This document shows positions 1-13,500 of a stretch of DNA of 64,000 nucleotides, one piece after another. Position 1 is the first letter of the stretch. Each line of letters begins with the position of its first letter. The notes beneath the pieces were generated by a model, which was not told where the DNA came from, did not search any database, and saw only the letters and a list, made by a program, of their open reading frames with translations. This DNA comes from Gonocerus acuteangulatus (taxonomy: Eukaryota > Arthropoda > Insecta > Hemiptera > Coreidae), in the NCBI GenBank assembly GCA_946811695.1, contig OX328127.1, positions 43,900,269 to 43,964,268 of the forward strand, read 5' to 3'. Made by a program: the position numbers and the translations under genes.

Positions 1-589
1 ATCATTTACTTCATAAAAAAATATTCTATTTTGGGTGTAATAGCGTTTTAGTTGCCTAAAACTCTTCCAAGATCTAAATAGTTAGTATTCCATTCACCGG
101 AAATGGTCTCAGCCCCCCCCCCCCCCCCGAAATTTTCCCAGCCCCTCCGAAATTATTTCCTATATACGCCCATGTCACCTTACAGGACGGAACTTGGCCC
201 ATAGACAAACCCGGCTTACTTCTTAAATATTTTCAGGATTTTTATGCATTTATTAAACAATTGGACCTAACAAATTTTAATCAACTCCTCTGACTCTTCA
301 CATATGTATTATGTTGTTACATACGCATATATTTTTTTTATTTACTTTTTTTTATTATATTTATTTTAATTTCAGTATTCATATTAATTGTGTATTTTAT
401 GTACATTATCAAAATACGTGTAGTTGATGAATATGCTGTGACTCAAACAACCGAAATTAGTTGTGCAACCAAACTTGATTGTAGAGTAATGTTTTTCCTT
501 CTCTTTCCAATTATATAATAGAACCAATAGCTAACTCTAATGCATCAAACTGGGTGAGAAGAGACAATATATCTTCGCCAGAATATATT
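1..589. other. Intergenic DNA, no gene seen
   Basis: It holds a poly-C run at 113-128 and A+T-rich DNA. A degenerate direct repeat of about 50 nt around GTAATAGCGTTTTAGTTG occurs at 37-97 and again at 607-654. Confidence 0.5.
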
Positions 590-599
590 AAATAGTTTT

Positions 600-655
600 T
601 ATTGCTTGTAATAGCGTTTTAGTTGGCTAACTATTCCAAATGTTAATATTCCATA

Positions 656-727
<72 letters not shown>

Positions 728-2265
728 CTGTTCGCTCATTTCTGGCTTCCCTAATGGTCCGATTGTGATGAAATTTGGTACAAAAATCCGTCGTCCAATT
801 TGAAAGGTCAAGTCCGTTAACCAGAAAAAATCCGCCTACTGTAAGATGGCGTTTGGGGCGAAATTCGCGCAAAAAAATCGTAACGCTTACTTTTTTGAGT
901 TCATAAGCTTCTAAGTACTCGTTTAATATAATTCCTGGGCTAGGAAAACGAATGAAACCATTTTCAAGGCGATAGCTTTAACCGTTTTCGAGAAAATTGG
1001 AAAACAAATTTTGAATACCGTTTTTGGTTTGGGTACTTAGAATCATGGGATTCAGTTGAAACATTTTCTGCATGTTTTACTTTCATCAAAGCTAATATGT
1101 TGAAATTTTGGTTACGTTTGGAGTAAAGGAAGGGTTAGAATAAAATATTTTATTAACAGACATAAAAAGTTTTAGTAACTTTGTTTACTTTCCTTAATAT
1201 CTCGAAAAAGGTTGAGAATCTTGGTAAACGGAAGAATACCATTGAAAAGCTTATTAAATGCTCTAAAAAAAAGGTTCTAATGAAAGTTTTGATTAGGCGA
1301 TGTCAATCGGAGAAATAAGAGCTTAAAACTTTAAAGTAATTGATTTCGCTCATTCGAACTGTTCTTTTTGTCTGTTTTTTATTCCTTGTTATTTTTTAAT
1401 TGCTTATTGTTGGATAATGTATTTGAAAATAAAACAGGTTAAGAAAAATAAGAAAAACAATTTAATGTTAGAGATATGGATTTCCAAGATATATAGCTTT
1501 TCAACTGCCTAGCGTCCTTCCTAGGGAGGGTTCTTTGTCTTTGATTTTGGTACTTAGAATTGTGGGATACAGTTGAAACATTTTCTGCATGTTCGAGTTT
1601 CATCAACACTAATACGTTGAAATTTTTGTTACGTTTAGAGTAAAGGAAGGGTTAGAATAAAATATTTTATTAACAGACAAAAAAAGTTTTGGTAACTTTG
1701 TATAATTTCGTTAGTATCTCGAAAACCGTTGACAATCTTGTGAAGCGGAAGATTACCATTCGGAAGCTCTACAAAAAAGGTTCTGAAGAAAGTTTTAATT
1801 AGGCGATGTCAATCGGAGAAAAAAGTGCTTAAAGCTTTAAATTAGTTGATTTCGTTTATTCCAATGGTTCTTTTTGTCTGTTTTATTTCTTGTTATTTTT
1901 TAATTGCTTATAGTTGGATAATGTATTTGACAATAAAACTGGTTAAGTGAAATAACAAAAACAATTTATTGTTAGAAATATAGATTTCCAAGATTCCAAG
2001 ACCTTGTCACTAGCGGGTCCGTTTCTAGCGTAGCCGACCCTTCCAGGTAAGATTGTAAATCATGACCTTTCAAGTCTTTACTACTCGCAGGAATGGCGTT
2101 AGTGACCTTAAGGGTTGACACGCCATTTTGATAATTAATTAAAATAAAAAGACTGGTGGAACCAAAATAATAACTGCTTCTATTTTAATCTTTCCAAATT
2201 AGACAAGGGATATGAACGGAACCGCGCTAAGATGATGCAGTCCTGCGAGACGGACTTTTTTTTTA
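600..2265 (+). mobile_element. Family A element, copy 1 (DINE-1/Helentron-like), with internal duplication
   Basis: After the (TA)n array (656-722) comes the family core TTGTCTGTTCGCTC, GATGAAATTTGGTACAAAAA, CATGGGATTCAGTTGAAAC and so on, ending at 2218-2262 with GGAACCGCGCTAAGATGATG and a T-run. The usual 5' end (TTTTAGCGCGGTTCC) is missing. An internal segment of about 517 nt is present twice in tandem (1031-1547 and 1548-2000). It has no coding capacity. Confidence 0.6.
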
Positions 2266-2460
2266 TTATATTTTCTTCTTGTTGGAGAAACGGAAGGTAT
2301 TGAGTCGTTTTACAATGTTAATGTTGTATTAAAAGTCTGTTACTCGACATAGGACACTGTTTTCTTCAGTTAAATAATAGAAATAAGATCGAGTAACAAG
2401 AGGTGAGATTAAGTATTTGAAATAAAATAAAAATCACTTTATTTTACGGTATTCTAGATA

Positions 2461-2556
2461 CATCGATTCTTTAAAAGATCGGCACCTGAAGATGGATTCT
2501 TTAAAAAAAAAATCGGGCCTTGGAAATCGATTCTTTGAAAAGATAGGTCCTGGGAG
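2461..2556. repeat. Short degenerate tandem repeat, three units of about 32 nt
   Basis: The motif ATCGATTCTTTAAAAGAT plus a CCTGGAAG-like part repeats at 2461, 2492 and 2526. The middle unit has an A-run in place of part of the motif. Confidence 0.55.
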
Positions 2557-2640
2557 ATCGATTTAAAAATCGATATATCGTGTTGAAAAGATCGATTCAG
2601 ATCGCCCATCTCTGGAACCTGTCCGACGATTTTTTTTTTT

Positions 2641-2790
2641 TTTGTTTTGTTTTTTTTACGGCGCTTCGACAACTAGGCCAGTAGCGCCGATATCCAGGGT
2701 GCAGCGAGATTTTCCCAACGAGCCGTGGGATGAAAACATTTCTTATGAATCTAAGGCACTAGCCACTAGACAACGGGAGACCTCTATATC
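2641..2790 (-). mobile_element. SINE S1 (tRNA-Glu-like head), deleted copy
   Basis: On the minus strand the head CGTTGTCTAGTGGCTAGTG comes first and the tail GCGCCGTAAAA last. The central part including the B box is deleted compared with 13771-13935. Confidence 0.75.
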
Positions 2791-3221
2791 TTTATTATGT
2801 CCTCATTAGTACCGTCATTAGTAGTCTAAGGGTTAAGAAATTATACAAAAAGCTCTACTGAAAACGTAACCAAAAATCCATATATCATAGTTCGGGTGAA
2901 TTTCAAAAGAGTGAAAATACTTATCCATATCAATCCGTGGTTTTGGTAATCAAAATTCTATTTTGATTGACTTTCTAAAAACGTGTTTGTTTTTGTTTTT
3001 GTTTTGGTACGGCGGTGGAAAAGTCTAGTGTTTATAATAGGATGTCCCTTAGGTCCCAGAGGAAGTCTAGAAACAGTGAGACTGAACGCTTCACGACTAC
3101 AGTCTTCAATTAATGCCAATTGAGGCCATTTTAGCACGCAAAAATCTCGCTTTTCTTGGAGGCGAATAGATATTTAACTTGTTATAGAGTTAAATGAGTT
3201 TAAGAATGTAAGTGGAGTTCT

Positions 3222-3410
3222 CACCGTGGCCCTGTGGCTAACGGCTTGCATTCTCATGCGGGTCGAGTCCCGTCTGTAGCAACTTGAGGTTATTCATACC
3301 TGGAGCGTTGGAAAAATTCCCTGCTCCAACATGGATGTTTAATAAAGTGGCAACCTATAGATAGTCCCACGCTAAAGTCCTAGATGCAAAACAAAAATAA
3401 TAATAATAAT
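3222..3410 (+). mobile_element. SINE S3 (tRNA-like head)
   Basis: It opens with a tRNA-like head (GTGGCCCTGTGGCTAACGGC; B box GGGTCGAGTCCCG). Next is a body with CCTGGAGCGTTGG, and the tail GGCAACCTATAGATAGTCCC and CTAGATGC runs into an A-rich end. The tail motif is shared with S2 and S4. Confidence 0.65.
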
Positions 3411-3578
3411 ACTAAAAATATAGAAAACAAAATTAAGTAGATAAGAATTAAGGGATAAGTATACTACGGAAACGCGCTAAATGACGCATTCCCTAGAGTT
3501 GTACTTTTATTGATGCATGTTGTTCTTCACTTATGAAGATAATTAGAAATTTGCAATTTCTGCAGAATGAGTGCTAAC

Positions 3579-3829
3579 CAGTGGCGGCTAAAGGGGAAGG
3601 CTTAGCCCTCCACCAGAATAAAAATTTACAATCTTTTTCGGTTAAGTAAGAAAATTAAATTGTTTAGGCAGATTAATAGTAATAAGTTCTAATTAATGTA
3701 TGTTCTTAGTTTATCAAATAATGATTTCCAGGTGTCTGGTAATAAAAATATGATTCTAGACCCCCAGGCACGGCGGTAAGCTTATACTAAATTAGAAATC
3801 CCTGAAATGTTTGTCTAGAGCCGCCTAAG
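3579..3829. mobile_element. Non-autonomous hAT element, 251 bp, TSD GTGCTAAC
   Basis: The ends are CAGTGGCGGCTAAAG and the inverse CTTAGGCGGCTCTAG, flanked by a perfect 8-bp duplication GTGCTAAC (3571-3578 and 3830-3837). The 8-bp TSD and CAGTGGCGGC ends are typical of hAT. It has no ORF. Confidence 0.75.
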
Positions 3830-3837
3830 GTGCTAAC

Positions 3838-4585
3838 CATGATGAGATTGCAAGGACTACATCACCAGGTGTCGTCACTGTGTTCTGCAAGGAGGCCAGT
3901 TGTAAGAACGTTTATAATTTTCGATGTTTTTTTTTTTTTTTCAACTTTTATGTAAGCCTTACTATAATCATTAAACTTCAATTTATTCACAAATAATTTT
4001 AATTTATTTCTGATAATATCACGAAAATGAACATAATATTACTTTTAGTTATTTGATGTTTTTTCACTCTAAAATTCCAATTACATTGTTGAATTGAGAG
4101 ATAATCTCAGTTCTGAGTACACCGTAGGAAAGCTGGTTAAATTTTGCATTTTTTGTGAGATTCGGCAGTCTGCAGGATTTTTTTTTGGGAAGATTAGTGT
4201 TTTTCGAAATGTTGTCGTAAACCAGAAGCTTTTAATGTCTACTTTTTGAATTGATATTGCTGTTTGAATGAATATTTTTGATCATTGGATGTGCATTTCC
4301 CTTAAAGAAAATTTAATGCTGATTTCGAAAATGTAATGAACGTTGAAAACGAATGTGTACAAGCAGAGAAAATTACAAAAAACACGTTGTTTTTTTTCTA
4401 AAGAACCTTTAGAACGGCATATGTCTGGAATGGACTGAGATAGAAATGTGTTATTAATGGTGATGAACTACATTTTGTGTCTATTTTCACCCCCCCCCCC
4501 CCGGAGTATTTCCGTTAACTTGCGATACACCTCTTTACCCATAACATCTTTAACTAAAATAGATCTGATTGTAAGGCTTATTATA

Positions 4586-4616
<31 letters not shown>

Positions 4617-5209
4617 GAGGTTAACTACAGACCCCTTTCCTGCCTTGGGTCCTAATTAATGATTTCCCTATTATTAAAAAAAAACTGAGTATCGAACACA
4701 CAAATTTATTAATGTAGCGATGATGTTTTCGCCATACAACTAATAATTCATAGCGCTTCCAAAGATTATTAGGCGTTTCATGGAGGCATTGACTGGAGGT
4801 TTCAAAACTGAAGGTTAGGGTTCTAAAGTAGTTGGGGAAGGGTTGTGTTCATTAGTAAGGTATATTAGTGTTTGCACGTAGTGAATAGTTTTATTTAAAA
4901 GGTATGATGTATTCCTTTATATATAAATTTATTCAAAAGAGAATTGTTTGATTGTATAATAAATTTCAAATAAATTTATAATCCATATGCGCTCTTTTAT
5001 CATTTTTTTTTAAGTACTTGTCACAATTGTCAAAGATTATTTTAAAATATGTCTCTATTAAAAAAAAAGAAAGTTCTTTCCATCTAGAGTAATTCATTAT
5101 TAGAGAGTTGGCTTCTTGAAATGAGGACCATGTGTCATTAAATTATGTTTTAGGCGATGGAATGTTTCTAAACTCTTATTATTATTATTTTTTTTTTTTT
5201 TTGTTGTAG
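3838..5209. other. Upstream flank of PUS7, no gene recognised
   Basis: It holds a poly-C run (about 4490-4502) and a poly-T run (4591-4616). The first coding exon's acceptor ends at 5209, so an untranslated PUS7 exon and the promoter may lie here or further upstream; none could be placed. Confidence 0.4.
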
Positions 5210-5217
5210 TTCAAGTC

Positions 5218-8200
5218 ATGGACAATGAAGTTCCTAAGAAGTCCTCCATAGCAAATTCCATTCTTGCCAAGTTTCAGCTTTATAACAAAGAGAAGGAAGA
5301 AACAGCCAAGGAGAAGCAACTACAAAATAATGATTCTAAAAAACTATTTCCAGAGCAAAGTATGTCCCATATTTTATGAGCCACTAATTATTTGTTGATT
5401 AGAAAATATTTTAGGTGCAATTAAACTGAAGAAAATCTAAGAGTTAATTATTACCTAAAATATAGAAGGTGTTGATCGTCAGGGCTTCGGTATATTTTTG
5501 TATCCAATAAAACCACATTTTATAGTTAAAATGTATTTTATTTACGCCAACGTTTTGGCTTGGTATACAAGCCTTCTTCGGCTCTTTAAGCCTGAATACC
5601 AAGCGGGAACATTGGTGTTAACAAAATAAATTTTAACTATAAAATGTAGTTTTATTGAATAATAAAAAAAATAGACCGAAACCCCGACGATCAACACCTT
5701 CTACATTTCAACGGTCAACCATATCTTCTCAATTACCTAAAATATGGCCCTATGAGCCAATGAATTGACATTTACTGATCATTAAATATTAAAATCAATA
5801 ACAGAAATATGAGACCATATATTAAATTAATTTGGCCACCTGAATATAGCCTATAACAAAACTAGACCCGTCTAGCGTGAATTTATTAGTAAAAAGCCTC
5901 AAAGTCTGCTTATGTATAACTGCTAAAGGAGATAATATCTCATTTAGCAAAAGGACGTAACTTTTGTATATTATACAACAACTACTCGCTTTCATTCTTC
6001 GTTTTATAACGACTACATCATTAATATTCATTGATTGTGAACGGAGTTCAAAAAGGTTCATAGATGTTTCATTGAAACCCATACCCATGGTTGTCATTAA
6101 TCTCGAAATATGGAATTATATATACCTGGACATAAAAGAAATAATTTGATTTAAATGCATTTTCCATCAAACCAAATTTATTATCATAAAATCTTTATTT
6201 AGTAGAAAATTAACTTCGTAAAAGTGGGAGGTCCTGGATTCACATCCCTGCGTGGCGAGTTTGTAAAGAAAAAAATATTTGACAATATTTATTCATATTC
6301 AAGTTACTATTTTTTTCTTCTGTAAAGACATAAATATATTTGGCATTGGAAATGTGGATATAGTTAATTATTATAAATAATTTTTGTTCTAGACCAAAGA
6401 AAACGTAAACTACAGGATGAAACGCTCCATGCAGGGATCTCAGAGAAAGATGTTGGTATAACTAAATATATTTCTAATCATAGTGGGTTCACAGGAATTC
6501 TGAAGCATCGGTAGGTAATAACTTCTTTTTTTTTTGTTACGTGTACACGTGGTATAACATAGATTAAACTCCCAGCTGTATAAATTAAATTTTCTTAATT
6601 GTAAAACTATACATTAACTTTATGTTATTTTCAAAGTTTGGAACACTATAGAATAATTTAATTTTTGATCCCAATTTACAAGGGTCCCTTACAAGATCCG
6701 ATTTTGATGAAATGTAGTATGAAAATGCTTTATCTATAATGAAAGGTCAAGATTATCATCAAGCGTAATCTACCATTATGCCATCTATGGGGACACAATT
6801 TTTTCATTTAAATAAATCATAGATCTTACAGCTTTGCATTTATAGGTTTCCAGGTACACTTATAATCATTAATCTGATGCGAGGAATCAAATGATACCAT
6901 TATCAAGGCCAAATCTATAACCATTTTCGAGAACAATTGCACATCTATATCCATTTTCAAGAATAGGTGAAAAAACCCTGGAATTTTCGTTCATCTTAAT
7001 CCAAAATTATGATTTGACAAGGGGAGTGCACAATGTGCCCCTCACCGATTCAAACGAGAATTTTTATATGTGTAGTACTTAACTAGAAAAAGGTCATGTT
7101 ACAGAGTGTCTACTGCACGAAAATCATGAAAATTTCTCAAAATTGAAAATAGGGCACAGAAAAGTCATGAATTTTGAAACCAAGTCACGAAATTTCAGTT
7201 TTACCAGAATCTAACATAATCTCAGGACTTCGAAATTGTTGTAGCATTTTTCACATCAATTATCCATTATTTACGTATGTTTTTATTTCTCTTTATTCAT
7301 ATTCAGAGTTTTTCATGCAGATTTTAATATTGAAATTATGTACACATTAATTTACTAAATTATATAAATTGACGATAAATATTCAGCTAGTAATATTTTA
7401 CAAATTTTGAATTCTGCTACCATTGTTCGAAATATATGAGGCTGCTAATTCATATTCATTCTAAAATTTTTAGTACCATCGTTTCTTCACTTTTAAAATT
7501 AATGTAACTGTCCTCTTCAACATATGACGCACGTTTTATACAGTTTTAAATTTAATTTTATAGATTTCAAGGTAATCCGAGTGAGGTTACAAATAATCTT
7601 AAGCTAAAAGTTGAGGCTTTTTCTTTTTAAGTGAAATTATTTTCTTTTTAATGGGCATGAAATTTGCATTTCAAGTAGTGAAAATGTCAAGAAAAAGCCA
7701 TGAAATTAGCTTTCACAAAAGTAGTAGACACCCTGTGTTAAAGCAATAAAAACTACTTCTCAAGCATTGATCTGAAAAAAAAAATGTTTAAAATTTACCA
7801 GGAGCTCTTAAGACTTTTTCTGATGAAACTTTATCGAAGCTTGGTTTAACTGAGCCCCGCCAGCTCGGTTGGTAACGTTCTACTTTTATAACCACAAGAT
7901 CGCTGGATCGAATCTCCTCGTGTATTAATACTTTTTTTATATTATTTTTGAATAATCTTTTTTGTTTTGTTCTTAAGAACATTTTATAATATTAATAAAT
8001 AAATATTAAAGTTTTTGTAATGATTGACATTTAATTTTTAACTTTTTGTTCTATATTTTAAAAGGCTACTACTGTACATATATCAAGACTCACAGTTATC
8101 AACCCTTGAATAAAACATTTATAGCATTCAAATTTTCATTTAATATATGGAACAAAATGTTAAAAATTAAATATCAACCATTAAAATGTTCTTAAGAATA

Positions 8201-10465
8201 AAATAAAAATAAAAATTAATAAACGATGACACTCACAATCCAGAGATCTTGGGGTTATACAGGTAGAATGCTACTATTGAGCTACCGGTGCACTTCCATA
8301 AAGTTTCATCGGAACATCTTGTGAACTCCAGGTTAATTTGTGTTTTCTTGCTTTAACAGGACCTTTTTCTAGTTAAGTACTACACATACAAAAATTATAA
8401 TTTGAATCAGTGAGGGGCATGTTGTGCGCTCCTCTTGTGAGTTGAAAGTCTGTCAAGGTGTTTGACATTCATCCAGCCAACAACATGATAATTTTGCTTA
8501 CGTTTAGGGTTAAGGAAGTAATAGAAATAAAATTGTAAACAGGCATGAGATGTTCTTCTCTTAACCTCTTTGAGCAATTTGTGCATTCCCTTAAACTTTA
8601 TTTTGAATAGTCTCATGTTGTTTTATGTGTTTTTAAATTGTGTTCATAACAATGTTATACAAATTTTCTATTTTGCAGTTTTTCAGATTTCCAAGTGCAT
8701 GAAATTGATGTGGATGGAAAAGTTGTCGAACTGACCTCTACAGAAGTTGTTGAACTTCCTACAGGTATGTATTTATTTTTAATTGAGAACTATTAATTGT
8801 TCATTAATATTGATTATTTTTATTTTAATGTGTAATCTAAAACAAAATGGAGTTAATTCATTTTGTATGATTCAAGTTATTATAAGGTGCCATCTTCATA
8901 CATATATTTTTAATGATTTTGAAATAATTTTTATTTTTTAGAAGTTAATGATGGAATGATAAACAAAGATGTCCTTTCAAAAGAATATTGGGATCAAATA
9001 GAAGAAGCTGTGAATTCTGAAGACAAAACAGTAGAGATTGATGTAAATACCTTTTTTGTTTCCTTTATATCATCACTATAATCTAATATCTCATAACCCA
9101 CAAAGAGAGGCATTTCAGCAGAATTAAAAGCATTGTAAAGAAATTACATTTGAATATGAGAAATTATTTTGAACGTTGCTTCAATGGGATAATTTTTATT
9201 GGTACTTATAACTTCATCATTCAATTTAATAATGTATTTGTTTAAAAAAATAATAATGACATAAAACAAACTACCAGTACTTGGGCTATATTCTGCTAGA
9301 ATTAAAGGAACAGTATAAAATATAAATACAATTTTTTTTTGTTTTATATTATAATTACTCTTCTTATACTCACACTATACTAGTGTAAGTAGACCTCACA
9401 CATGAAAAGAGGCTATACAGCAAAATAATTTCAAATCAGACCAAAACTCTGTTCAATTGACGTCTAAATACAGAATATTGGTCACTGAAATGTGTGTGAG
9501 TAAATAAACGGCAGAAGAAAACAAAAAGGAGCTCCGGATACATAATTTGTTCTTGGCCAACTGACAGGAAGCTACCACCACATGCCAGACTATGTTTCCA
9601 AGACATCTGGAAAGATTCCATTCAACAAATGTGTTAAAAGCTATCTGAAAAATAGCCTTCAAGAACTCATTGCAAAATATAAATAAATAAAAAATTGATT
9701 TACTTGCTTTTTTTTATTTATCTTGTTCATTAACTGGCTATTTACTGTTATTGTTGAAATTTTTCAATGGTTTTTTAATGTCATTCTACACATTACATGA
9801 ATATTTTTTATTAAATATTTTGATCGTATTAAACTAACTTAGCGTCTTAACATTAAAAAAAAAAAAATGTATTTATTATGTATTTTTAAAAAAATACCCA
9901 ATGGGTTCGCAGTCCCTATATATCTCAATAAATGGAAATTTTATTTGAGTTGCTGAAGGTAAATTTTGATTAAATCTGTCCTGAAATTCTTTCTTCAAAA
10001 TGATATCTTAATTGTGTCCTTTGTCTATTTATTGTGACATGTCAACTCAATTAAAAATTGTCTCAGATCTATATTATTTACTATTTCCACGATATATTTA
10101 ATTTTGTGGATATGACATTAGTAATTTTCACAAATTTCCTTCCTATATTGACTTAATTTTTAATTGTACCAGTATTTATAACATTAATGTATTTTTTGAA
10201 AGAAAATTTCCAATATTAGGACGTTTTGAAAATAGTCCAGCTTTGTTGGTGATTTTGTTTTAAATCGACACTTGTTACATTTTTCTCACTGAGGGCACCA
10301 CCACCCCCCTTTTTCTCTTGGGGTTCTTACCAACCAATCTAGGATAAAGATAAACAGCAATAAAAAAAAATTACTATAATGTTATTATATAATATTAAAA
10401 AAAGCTAACACTGTAGAATGCTGTATTAATGAAAAAAAATACTCCCCAGCAAAAATATCTCAAGC

Positions 10466-10547
<82 letters not shown>

Positions 10548-13500
10548 TTTTGAAAACATCCTCAATCTATCTATTCAATAAATTCTTGGATCTAATTACT
10601 CAGGAAAGTAACCTTTTAATTGTCTAGAATGGAAATATAATTATTATTATTAATTATTTACTGTGTGCTGTGGTTGATCATTTTAATAATTTGTTCTTCT
10701 TTTCTAGGTGTCAGACAAAGACAAGGCTGAAAGATCCGTAATTCATAAAACTCTTAAATATGTTTACGGATCTAAAATTTTCAGCAACACAGTCACAAAA
10801 GATGAAAAATCAATTATCCGTGTTGGCAAAGCTACAAAGAAAGGTTACCAATAAGAGCTTTCTTCTGAATTATGCCTTCTTCCTTATATTTTTTTATCTT
10901 TATGACAACGTGGACTATTCTGTGATTTTAGATAGAGTAAATTGGCCAGAGAATCTTCCTCACTTTCTACATTTTACAGTGGTCAAGAGGAACATGGATA
11001 CTACTCATTTAATTTGTCTCATTGCAAAGAAATTAAGGTTTGTATTAATTTGTTATAATTTATTTGTTTTGACATCTTCATAGCCTCTGCAATCCACCCA
11101 CGTATATATTAATACATATATATAATACATTGTTTATTAAGATTTATTTTATTTAATTAATTGTAGTGTTGTTATAACTTACTTTATTGTTTTAAGTTAT
11201 AACTATTAACATTTGTAAAAATATGTTATTTGATTTAAGGAAAATTATTATTTTAAATAAGTTTTTATGTGTACATTATTTTTCTTTTATGTCATACAAT
11301 TACGAAATTTTCAGATTAAAACCAAATTTGTTTACTTATGCTGGCACTAAAGATCGGCGAGCAATCACAACACAAAGATTATGCGTGAAACGAAAACAAG
11401 CTCAAGAACTGGCAAAACAAGCTATTTGGGGTGTTAAGATTGGAAACTATGAATATAAATTTAAGCCTCTGAGATTGGGTGACTTGTCAGGAAATAAATT
11501 CACTATTGCTCTGAGGTACACCTATTATTTATCTATTAGGCTTGTTATTAGAAGAAATTATTTACAAAACTCTATTATTCTCAGATTATTTCAGTAGTAA
11601 AAGGCATCATCAGCAACGTAGTAGCACATTAACAAACAAATAAAAACCTATTAGTCTCAGATGTAGACATTTGTTCAAATTTTTAAGGTTCTTTTATCTA
11701 AAATTATTATTATTTATTATACAGGGTGTCCCACATTGAGATGTCATAACTTTAGGGGTTTATTCTATATCTCACCTGTAGTTCAGGGACGCAGAAATGA
11801 CTGTTCTATCCCAAAATGCAGAGGAGCTACTCAAACTTTTGTCTTTTTTAAGAACTACTGTCTTTTCTAAAGAAAAACTGAGTTTTCAGAATTTCTGATC
11901 AATGCATCGTAAATAAAGACCACATTTTTAGAATCTACATTAAATTTACAATAAGAAACACCCGTTATTGAAATATTACCATGTAAATTAAGAGCTATAT
12001 TCAAACGCATATAGATGAGAACATTTAATATTAGTTTTTTATTAAATTATTCAATATTTTCTGAATCAGCTATTGTTAGACTTAGAGGTTTGCCTTCGCC
12101 ACAAAAGTTGCATTACTTAATAAGCTTCAAAATGGTACCTCATAGTTTTAGAAAAAATCTATTTCAATCTATTTTTTTCTGATTTCTAAGTCAAAACCAA
12201 TTAAAGTGCTTTAGCATGAACGAGCCATTCTTAACAAATTCTTTAATTTCACACGATGATGGTGATGTTCCATCCTTCCCAAACTACGTGAGGTTTATTA
12301 CACAAGCCCATCTACCAAATAACAACTCACTCTGGTTTCAAATAGTCGGTTGCTCAACTCATAATGGACGAGTGGTGACGGAATGGCTGAACAGTGTATT
12401 TCATAACCGTATACTGGAGTTTTTCGTAGATGATTTTCTTTCCTAATAGTATAAAAGAGTATTTCAAAGATGATTTTCTTTCCTAATAGTATAAGGGGTA
12501 TTTCAAAAATGATTTTCTTTCATAATAGTATAATAAAGTGGAACAGTTGACGTTGAATGGCACCTGATGTTCTTGGTGGACAATGGTATTCAGAGGATTA
12601 AAAGTCCCTTTTTTGTCTTATTTCAATATCTAAAGAGCTACTTGGAAATGTTGATCATTTGGTAGACAAACTATATATTATGAAGTTTTATAAAATCTGT
12701 TATATTATTATCATAAATAAGAGTATCTACTACTTTTGTGAAAGCCAATTTCGTGACATTTTCATGACTTTAAATACAAAAAGAAAAATGCTTAACTTTT
12801 AGCTAAAAATTATTTGAAGCCTTACATGGATTACTGTGAAATCTATAAAATTACAATTTAAAACTGCATAAAATGTGCATCAGATGTTAAAGAGGATAAA
12901 TTTGTAGTCATTAAAAAAAAGGTACATTAAAATAAAAATATTTTATTTGGTTTTAATAATTTGTCTACAGAAACATCATAGCCGAAGATGAGACTGTGCA
13001 GCAAGCAATGAAAAACTTGGAGAAATCGGGTTTCATTAATTATTTCGGTCTCCAAAGGTTTGGAAGTTCTGCAGTCGCACCAACCTTTATGATCGGGAAA
13101 GCCATACTGAAGAAGGATTGGAAACTAGTAATTAACATTTAATTCTACTTTAATGTAGGTTTACAGTAAAATAGCTATATTATTTTCTCTATGATCCAAC
13201 TCCTTATCTTCCTATAAGCTGATCATGTCATTTTTATTATTTTATTATGTGTTGATCCAAATTATTTCTTAATTTGATATATCTGAGTTTTCTTTTTATT
13301 TGTAATAATTTTCATTACTAATTTGTAGATAGATCCTTACAAAGGAAAGTTTAGAGTTCCTCAGTCTCATGAAACAACAATCAGTTATGCTTTTCTTTTC
13401 TTTTACTTGAAGATCCTTAAACACAGTCGTTTTCTAATTCAATGATTTTGAACATGTTTGTTGTCCAGTTGTCGCATTATTACTTCCAAAATTTATTTAT

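Larger units (their letters stand above)
6660..8640 (+). mobile_element. Diverged family A copy split by an inverted-repeat insertion
   Basis: 6690-7010 follows the family A core (GATTTTGATGAAAT, ATCAAGGCC, ACCATTTTCGAGAA), and 8450-8600 continues it (TTACGTTTAGGGTTAAGGAA). The palindromic region 7015-8455 interrupts them. All of it lies in PUS7 intron 2. Confidence 0.45.

Noticed and set aside
599..872. Open frames rich in alternating Tyr-Ile over (TA)n arrays (also near 22450, 28650, 34000, 38900, 45450 and 57650)
   Set aside because: They are translations of microsatellites within repeats; no conserved start, splice context or family match.
4490..4502. Poly-C runs (also 113-128, 38301-38310 and 61337-61348) as regulatory elements
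   Set aside because: Simple homopolymers without any supporting context.
12431..12538. CRISPR-like array
   Set aside because: Three 40-nt tandem units without unique spacers, in a eukaryotic intron.
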